A DNA stretch of 64,000 nt, from assembly GCA_021234155.1 (NCBI GenBank), contig JAJEKV010000002.1:14979428-15043427 (forward strand), in the 5' to 3' direction. Both the position numbers and the translations under genes were made by a program. Below are positions 57,798 through 64,000 of this stretch, in pieces. Under the pieces are notes generated by a model that did no database searches, was not told where the DNA came from, and saw nothing but the letters and a program-made list of their open reading frames with translations. Source of the stretch: Isoetes taiwanensis (taxonomy: Eukaryota; Streptophyta; Lycopodiopsida; Isoetales; Isoetaceae). Each line of letters begins with the position of its first letter. Within the stretch, counting starts at the first letter, position 1.

Positions 57798-59155
57798 ATT
57801 AAGATACACTGAACCCCAAGCCTCATAAGATACAATCTGTCTTCATACATCAGATTAAAGATGCCAAGCCAAGGTTATGCATCTCGACAACTCTTTCTAG
57901 CCTTCCTAACTTCTTTTTTTTTGTTATAAGACCTGGAATAAGTTAATACTAATAACAATTGAACACAAAAGCATAGAACATGATAAAAAGGCAAAACCTG
58001 TAATCCCACAAAAGAGCCTTTTTCTAGCATCAATATGGCTGATCTGGAGAAGATAATGGCAAATCGGCCATTCCAAAACCCAAAACGATCCTATATACTC
58101 ATTGCGATCTATTTTCTTGCTTCTTTAACAGTTTGGACTCTCCCATATAACTCTTGATCATGCCCCCAAAACCCTTAATTCAGCAAAATCAGCCTTCCAG
58201 AAGTAATTTCGATCCATCTTTATGATATTTTGGCCGGATCTAGCCGTCTCAAATCTTCGCATAAGGTCTTTGGACTCCGATTCGAGCTTTCCCTTTCTAC
58301 CTAACACTTACAACAGACAATTAAATCAGCCTCATGCCCATAGAATTAACCCTAGATTTACTGTACTCTTCTTGAGACAAAAGCCACATTCTTGATTCAA
58401 TACTACAAGATTTGATTTCATCATTTACCACAGGCATTCGATTCGAATCCATTAAACCCTGCCAAATCTCAAGGAGCACTACTTAATTAATTAATTAACT
58501 CAGACATTAGAAAGCTTATTCAATGCAGATCGTGAATCACCTTTGATTACTTCGTAACCCCAAAGTCATCCTCTACATCATGTTTAAACTCAATCCGTAG
58601 CCTATGAAATCTCAAATAGACTGAAACCCCACCTGATAAGAAGATTGACGCAGTCTCTTCAAGCTCTGGCCTTCTTAATGTCTCCAAGCTCTTGCCTCCT
58701 CAAAGCTTTCTCCAGAGAATTCCTTCATGCATGGACCTCTGGACCTCTTGCAATTGTATGTGCCTCAAAAGATCGTCATCTAGCTCCAAAAATTAAACTG
58801 TAGAAGAACATACATAGTGCAGTCAATTCTGACCCAGCATCACAATTTCTGTCATAACTTTCTCATACAGATGAGTTTCGACCTGATTAGACCTATTCCG
58901 GAAAGCTTACTTGGTTTCTAGGAAAAGAAAAATCACCTGAAAAGGATATCGGGTCGCCGAGATATGATGCTTCAAATTTCGGGCTCCAAAACTACCCAGA
59001 ATTGCTCCAGGCCTTCATGCTCTGCAACAATCCTTTCTTCAAAGAGAGAAAACCCTAATCTCATGGTGCATACATGCCATGGATATGTATATACGTATAT
59101 AAATACGTATATTGACCCATCAGGTGGCCAGGGCCGTTACATCAGGGGCCTCCGT
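57798..59155. other. intergenic; no gene recognised
   Basis: AT-rich sequence with stops in all frames. Includes 'taattaattaattaa' at about 58,484. No gene recognised. Confidence 0.4.
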
Positions 59156-59157
59156 TG

Positions 59158-59450
59158 CCTAGATTAGGCAAGATTAGGGCCTGGATTCACCTGGATTAGG
59201 CAAGATTAGAGGCCCGGATTCGCCCGGATTAGGCAAGCTTAGCCAAGGCACCTCCGCATCAGGGCGAAAAATTTGTTGAGAAAGATCGAAAACTTCGCTG
59301 AGAAGAACTTTGCCAGAAGCATTGTCGGAAGCTCTGAGAAGAACTCTGCCGGAAGTTTCATTCTTCATCTTTGCAAGAACTCTGAAGAACTCTGCTGGAA
59401 GCTTCATTCTTCATCTTTGAGAAAAACTCTGCCGGAAGCCCTGAAGCTCG
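59158..59450. repeat. two adjacent short tandem repeats
   Basis: 59,158-59,243: about three copies of a ~30-bp unit 'gattaggcaagattagggcc' plus 'cggattc(g/a)c(c/c)cg'. 59,290-59,445: imperfect ~50-bp units with 'gagaagaactctgcc(g)gaag' and 'tttcattcttcatctttg'. One frame is open through the second set on each strand, but only as repeat-derived peptide. Confidence 0.85.
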
Positions 59451-60104
59451 GATTGCAAGATCAAAGGGAATCAGTGGGTGCAGAAGGCCACGTCGGGCAA
59501 CCTTCACCACCAGAAGGTCCCCTATACAAAGTCAGCCTTAAAGGCTATTAATAATCCATGCTTTTCGAAGTCCTTTTCAAACCTGAACCAGTTTGAACGG
59601 ACTCAAATTATTTATGTCTTCATTAAGTTTACCCAATCCTTTTTGTATTGGAAAAGGGGCTCTCTCGCATGGTGTGGACTATGATTTCGGTCATGTATAA
59701 TATGTGAAACCGTATATTTTGCAGGGTTAGAGCAGCTTATTTGCATTTAGTGGCTTATTTGCATTTAGTGGTCATGTTTCCTTTTTAGGTTTTTAGAATG
59801 TGTTTTTTTTGCAATGGTAAGGGGCCATTTTCTTAGGGCGCAGATAAGAATACACGCGCCTTTCTATTTTTAGAGCTCCGGTGGAGCTGTGCTTCTGTTT
59901 TATGTAAGTGTTTAAAACTAGAAACAGGAGCTAATATGCTTCTGCCTCTGATGGGATCAATTTTCCTTATCATGGATGCCATGGGCACTGCTGCTATAGC
60001 CAATGCGCCATTTTTGAGGTTTCTGGCCTGATGAGGCCGATGTGGCCTAGAGGTTCGATTTTTCCATTTCTTCTTGCACGGAATTCCACGTATTTTACTT
60101 GTTA

Positions 60105-60580
60105 CAGGGCATCAAAGCAGATGGCAGGCCTGGGGCATCAAAGCAAAGCAACATCAGAGGCCAAAGAATAAAATTTGCAGCAGGCATTAGAGCAGAGCAA
60201 GGTCGGTCCAAATTAGAAATCCTAGGAGCCTTTTTGTGGGCAGATTGTGTGCGGCAGACAGCAGCCTGTGGGCGTGGAGCAGATGCCTGGATGAGGCAGC
60301 GACCACATCGCAGCCCATTCATTTTCTTTTTCGTTCTTTCTTCTTGCATCAAAGATTTTATGTGTGTTTCGTTCTTAGAGGGCATCCCATTGATTTCGTG
60401 TGTGTTTCCTTCTTAGAGGGCATCAAAGCAGATGGCAGGCAGCAAAGCAGAAGGCGGGCTGTGTTCTTGATCAAGGTGGGCATCAAAGCAGAAGGCGGGT
60501 TGTGTTCTGTGCTCTTGCAGAAGGCAGGCATCAAAGCAGAGTTTACTGCAGGGCTTACCATAGGTCGAAGTAGAGCTTAC
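60105..60580. repeat. interspersed short repeat 'ggcatcaaagcaga'
   Basis: At least six copies of 'gg(g)catcaaagcaga' with a frequent 'tggcagg' or 'aggcggg' extension, plus a ~45-bp direct repeat 'tgtgtgtttc(g/c)ttcttagag' 'ggcatc' near 60,360-60,425. Open frames here on both strands reflect the repeat only. Confidence 0.8.
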
Positions 60581-60649
60581 CGCAGGGCCTGCTGGGCAGG
60601 CCTAGTGATGGCTTCATGGGGAAATGGAAATGAAGTTTTTTTTTTTCCA

Positions 60650-60775
60650 TTTGAAACCATGTATTCGATTTGCACCATTGGAAGTGGCTTTTTGAATTTT
60701 GGTCAAAAACTTAATGTCCATTGATCTGGCACAATATCGGGAATATCCCAGAGATCAATGGCCCATAAAGAAACC
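60650..60775. repeat. small hairpin related to the 53.6-54.1 kb foldback
   Basis: 'ccattgatct' (60,718) pairs with 'agatcaatgg' (60,752) around a loop 'ggcacaatatcgggaatatcc'. The loop resembles the centre of the larger foldback, 'gatacaatactaggaatatg', and the flank 'attttggtcaaaaacttaatg' resembles 'tttgtcaaaatttaatg' there. Probably a degraded relative. Confidence 0.55.
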
Positions 60776-60963
60776 AGCAAAGAAACCCATTAAAGACACA
60801 AGTTTTTGTAATATTAATAAACCATCAATTAGAGAAATGCCATCATAACCCGTATGTCATTTTTCAACGTATTAAATCAAGATTCGGCATGAATTTTTTT
60901 TTTTATATGAATGGAATGGAATGGTATGGCTTCCGAAAATAAACCCTTGCTCAAGACTAGACT

Positions 60964-63664
60964 ATGGCTCTAGCGACATCTGCCATCGCCACACCCGCCC
61001 TTCCCTCCTCTTCCTCTCCATCTTTGCCATCTGCCCATTGTTGCCGCTGTGGGAGTTTACCTTCTCGAACAGCTTTGAAATGTTATTCTTTCAGATCCCA
61101 ATTCCGACTTAAAGATGATACTTTGAGCCCAATTAGTAGAAAGTATCTACAACAATGGAGATGTTATTCCGATGGAACTATCAATAATGGAGCCTCTTCA
61201 GGAAATGGGAGTACACCATCCGGCAGCAGATCAATTGTACGAGTTCATCAATTATTAAATTTGGTTTCACTACGTTTTTTTTATGCAATGAGAACATATT
61301 ACTGCGATTCTTTATCATGATTTGAATAGGAATTAAGACACAAATTCTGAAACATAGGTGCACATCTCTAAGGAATGTTTATTGCAACAATGATGTGTCA
61401 TAGGCAAAAACTCGAAGAGAAATGCTGTTGGAGTATGTAGGGAATGTTCAACCGGAATTTATGGAACTATTTATAAAGCGGGCACCTCCACAGGTGATTT
61501 AGGCATAAGAGTGCTCTAGAAACGGACATTTTGAAGCTTTTATAGTTTTTTTCTTTTGAAGTCCTGTATGGGTTGCAGCAGGCTATTATAATTTTTGCCG
61601 TTGCACTTGGTTGCCTGTTATTCTACAGGTGGTTGAAGCAATGCGGCAAACAGTGACAAATATGCTTGGGACATTACCTCCACAGTTTTTTGAGATAACT
61701 GTCACAACAGTATGTACGATCTGGTTTACTTTGTACTTTTATTACAGAAATGGTTGCTGAAATCATTATATGTGATGAAAGGTCATTACATGTACAACCC
61801 TCTTTGGTTTGTATGGAAAATTAAAAAAATGGTATAGTCGATGTATTTAAATTATATGTTTCCTTAATAAATTTTTTTACATTCTTGGGACTCGTATTTG
61901 GATCAGGTTGCCGAAAATCTTGCACAGCTTATGTACAGTGTTATGATGACTGGGTACATGTTTAGGAATGCCCAATATCGTCTTGAGTTGCAACAAAGTC
62001 TCAATCAAGCTGCATTGCCAGATGCAAATACAAGCAGGGTAAACCTTTTGTTTCTTACCATTAGTCTTCATTTTCAAATCATGCGTCATAACTATTATGT
62101 TGTTAAAATCTTGTTATACGTGCCATGAGACCTTGGAGAGAGCTGGAAAGGAAGCTATTTTTTGGATGTAATTCACTTCAAACAATACACGCCAGGATGT
62201 GGTTTTAACAGCTTCATGTACTTATGTGCTGTTTTAAGGAGTTAACTGATGTCATATTTCTCTTGTCATTGCAATAAGCACTGCTTGCTCTCTTTACAGC
62301 TGGGGACAGATTATGAAAGGGGCTCTCAGAAGTCACATGTGAATGGGAATGTATTAAGATGGCATAAAGAAGAAGGACCAAAGGAAATGGATGCAGCAGA
62401 ATACATTGAATTATTAGAAACTGAGATTGCTGAGCTAGAAAAAGAAGTAGAGCAAAGCAGAAAGTCGTCTCGTGGGCAAAACGAGCTGCTCCAGTATCTT
62501 AAATCTCTTGAACCTCAGAATTTACAGGTTTAATGACTCCCTCTGTACCATAAATACCTGCATGTCATTAGAAGATTAATACTAAAGTATATGCTGTGTA
62601 TGGAAAAGCTTGTGGCGCATTATTGCATGTGCTGCATATATTGTCTGAATGCTAATGGGTTAATTATGTTATAGCATTAGGCTAGTCATAAATGTCTGAG
62701 CTTGCTGACATGCACATTGCTGAACCCATGAACATGGCGGATTGCAAGGACCATTTGTTTAATTTTCGGCACATTTTATGCCAATTTCTAATGATCATAG
62801 CATCCTCACCTGGCTGGTGTAGAATATTTTATCTGCATTTAACAATGGTCTGAGCCCACTTAGAACTAACAGGTTGGGAACTTGTGGATAGGGGATGAGC
62901 AATATTTATTAGCACTATTTCATTGATTTTATCTAACCTGTTCCACATGCCATTCCCATGATTGTGCTCTTGACCAGCGGCTAGTGGTGACTATGAGAAG
63001 GCTGCACCATGTAACTAATTTTCCACCAACCATTGGCCAAAAAAAAGTGTTAAGGTCTGGATTTGCATTCTCACTCCGCCAGAAGTGTGGTTCTGCTAGG
63101 CTTATATAAGCCACTTTCTCAATGGCTTTATTCGGTCTAACTGCTCCTCTCTGTTCATGCTGTTAGTCTTATAGAAACTTGACTTTTGCGCCTGTTGAAC
63201 TTAACTCAAGGCTTTTTGTTGCCAATCGAACAAAGGGATCCGTATTTCAGTTAGGGGATGTCCTATTCTGAACATGATGTTTTTTTTGTTGTCCCTAGGA
63301 ACTTACAATGAGTGCAGGAGAGGATGCAGTGGAAGCAATGAACACTTTTATTCAAAGATTATTGGGTGTTACAGAAGCTACAGTGCTTAAGGTTTGTCAT
63401 GAACCAGTTTCATCTGAAAGTGGAGCTTCATTAGTTTTGCACCAGCTTTCCCAACTTTTTGTACAGAGGCGTAAAAAATATATTTTGTTGTGGTGCGTGC
63501 AGAGAGCAGCAACTGAGACGACAGCAAAAGAACTTGCCAAGATGCTGTACTGGATCATGGTTGTTGGTTATAGCATTCGCAACATTGAGGTCCGCCATGA
63601 CATGGAGCGTGTTCTTGGAATGCCGGTGAAATTAGCAGAGTTACCTCCTGGAGAAGCCATTTAA
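60964..63664 (+). CDS. DUF760 family protein, predicted plastid-targeted, seven exons
   Basis: Exons: 60,964-61,236, 61,404-61,493, 61,629-61,709, 61,907-62,038, 62,300-62,527, 63,299-63,391 and 63,503-63,664. All introns are GT-AG and fall between codons, giving 352 residues. The N-terminus (MALATSAIATPALPSSSSPS...) is Ser/Ala-rich, lacks acidic residues and fits a chloroplast transit peptide. The first DUF760 repeat runs EYVGNVQPEFMELFIKRAPP, VVEAMRQTVTNMLGTLPPQF and NLAQLMYSVMMTGYMFRNAQ. A Glu/Lys coiled-coil linker follows (YIELLETEIAELEKEVEQSR). A second half-repeat then runs AKELAKMLYWIMVVGYSIRN and ends LPPGEAI. DUF760 proteins are conserved in plants and cyanobacteria, with biochemical function still unclear. 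No frame break is visible, so this is probably a working gene. Confidence 0.93.
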
Positions 63665-63764
63665 GGAAGCATTGTAGGAAGGAAAGAATTTTACAGGATA
63701 CAGTTTTGACTTGAAATGTGAAATATATGTGAAGAACAAAATTTGGGTTATTAGAATGCCATAA

Positions 63765-63950
63765 TTTTAAGTGAAAATAGTCACCAGCGGCGACTTTGAA
63801 AATATTGTACCAGTACACTGAGATATATGGAAAGAGTATTCATAGTGTTGGAGTTCCATAGATTTTAAAGTTCTGGGAGAGACCTTATGAAAATGGTCAC
63901 CAGCGGCGACTTTGAAAATATTGTACCAATACACTGAGATATAAGTTGAA
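63765..63950. repeat. ~120-bp tandem duplication 3' of the DUF760 gene
   Basis: 'gtcaccagcggcgactttga' plus 'aaatattgtacca' and 'tacactgagatat' occurs at about 63,780 and 63,897, followed in each copy by 'agtattcat(a/g)gtgttggag'. Copies differ by a few substitutions and a ~20-bp insertion. It lies in or just beyond the 3' UTR. Confidence 0.9.
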
Positions 63951-64000
63951 TCGATGCTCTAGTTAGTATTCATGGTGTTGGAGATTCATAGATGTTAAGT

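Noticed and set aside
60095-60561. Minus-strand frames repeating 'PSALMP' in the 60.1-60.6 kb region
   Set aside because: They translate the short DNA repeat 'ggcatcaaagcaga'; no sign of a real gene.
61181-61363. Minus-strand frame overlapping the DUF760 first intron
   Set aside because: Antisense shadow of the spliced plus-strand gene, with no motif of its own.
1-64000. tRNA, rRNA or snoRNA genes
   Set aside because: Scanning for GGTTCGA-type T-loops with matching acceptor stems and for rRNA signature words found none convincing. The TGGTATC words are retroelement primer sites.

Overview
This is a eukaryotic, land-plant nuclear window that is repeat-rich and gene-poor. The plant assignment rests on a spliced, plastid-type DUF760 gene, a decayed PLS-class PPR gene, fragments of plant LRR receptor-like kinases, a captured piece of SUMO-activating enzyme subunit 2, and plant-type elements (CACTA, a chromodomain Ty3/gypsy element, and a TRIM with an initiator-Met tRNA primer site). 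The style of the PPR gene and the long decayed intergenic tracts suggest a fern or lycophyte rather than a flowering plant. That part is inference and cannot be settled from sequence alone.

Layout. 1-6.5 kb: 3' end of a LINE, a second and more complete decayed LINE (ORF1, endonuclease, RT), and a receptor-kinase relic abutting it. 6.5-11.4 kb: non-coding. 11.4-14.4 kb (minus strand): a spliced gene whose pieces match the Crypton/DUF3504 tyrosine recombinases. 14.45-15.6 kb: a small TIR element carrying a SAE2/UBA2 gene fragment. 16.77-21.37 kb: a 4.6-kb Ty3/gypsy chromodomain element on the minus strand with short LTRs, PBS, PPT and a 5-bp target duplication, but no recognisable gag. 22.2-23.2 kb: LRR-kinase and other gene relics. 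23.5-24.2 kb: AT-rich low-complexity DNA. 24.4-30.2 kb: a multi-exon gene with coiled coils and a large transposase-like domain of unassigned family. 32-33 kb: weak exon candidates. 34.8-35.0 kb: a MITE-like element. 35.1-36.6 kb: PPR pseudogene. 38.5-40.4 kb: an unrecognised spliced gene on the minus strand. 40.535-49.319 kb: an 8.8-kb CACTA element with a TTA target duplication whose interior is about six tandem copies of a 1.1-kb repeat. 52.4-53.0 kb: Helitron-helicase and LINE fragments. 53.6-54.1 kb: a 480-bp foldback. 55.925-56.258 kb: a complete 334-bp TRIM. 56.8-57.8 kb: another LINE 3' end. 60.96-63.66 kb: the one gene that looks fully intact, encoding a predicted 352-residue DUF760 protein in seven exons.

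Nothing here forms an operon-like unit. The window is a layered record of transposition. The most unusual pieces are the Crypton-like recombinase, the unassigned transposase-like gene, and the CACTA element that carries a satellite-like array.
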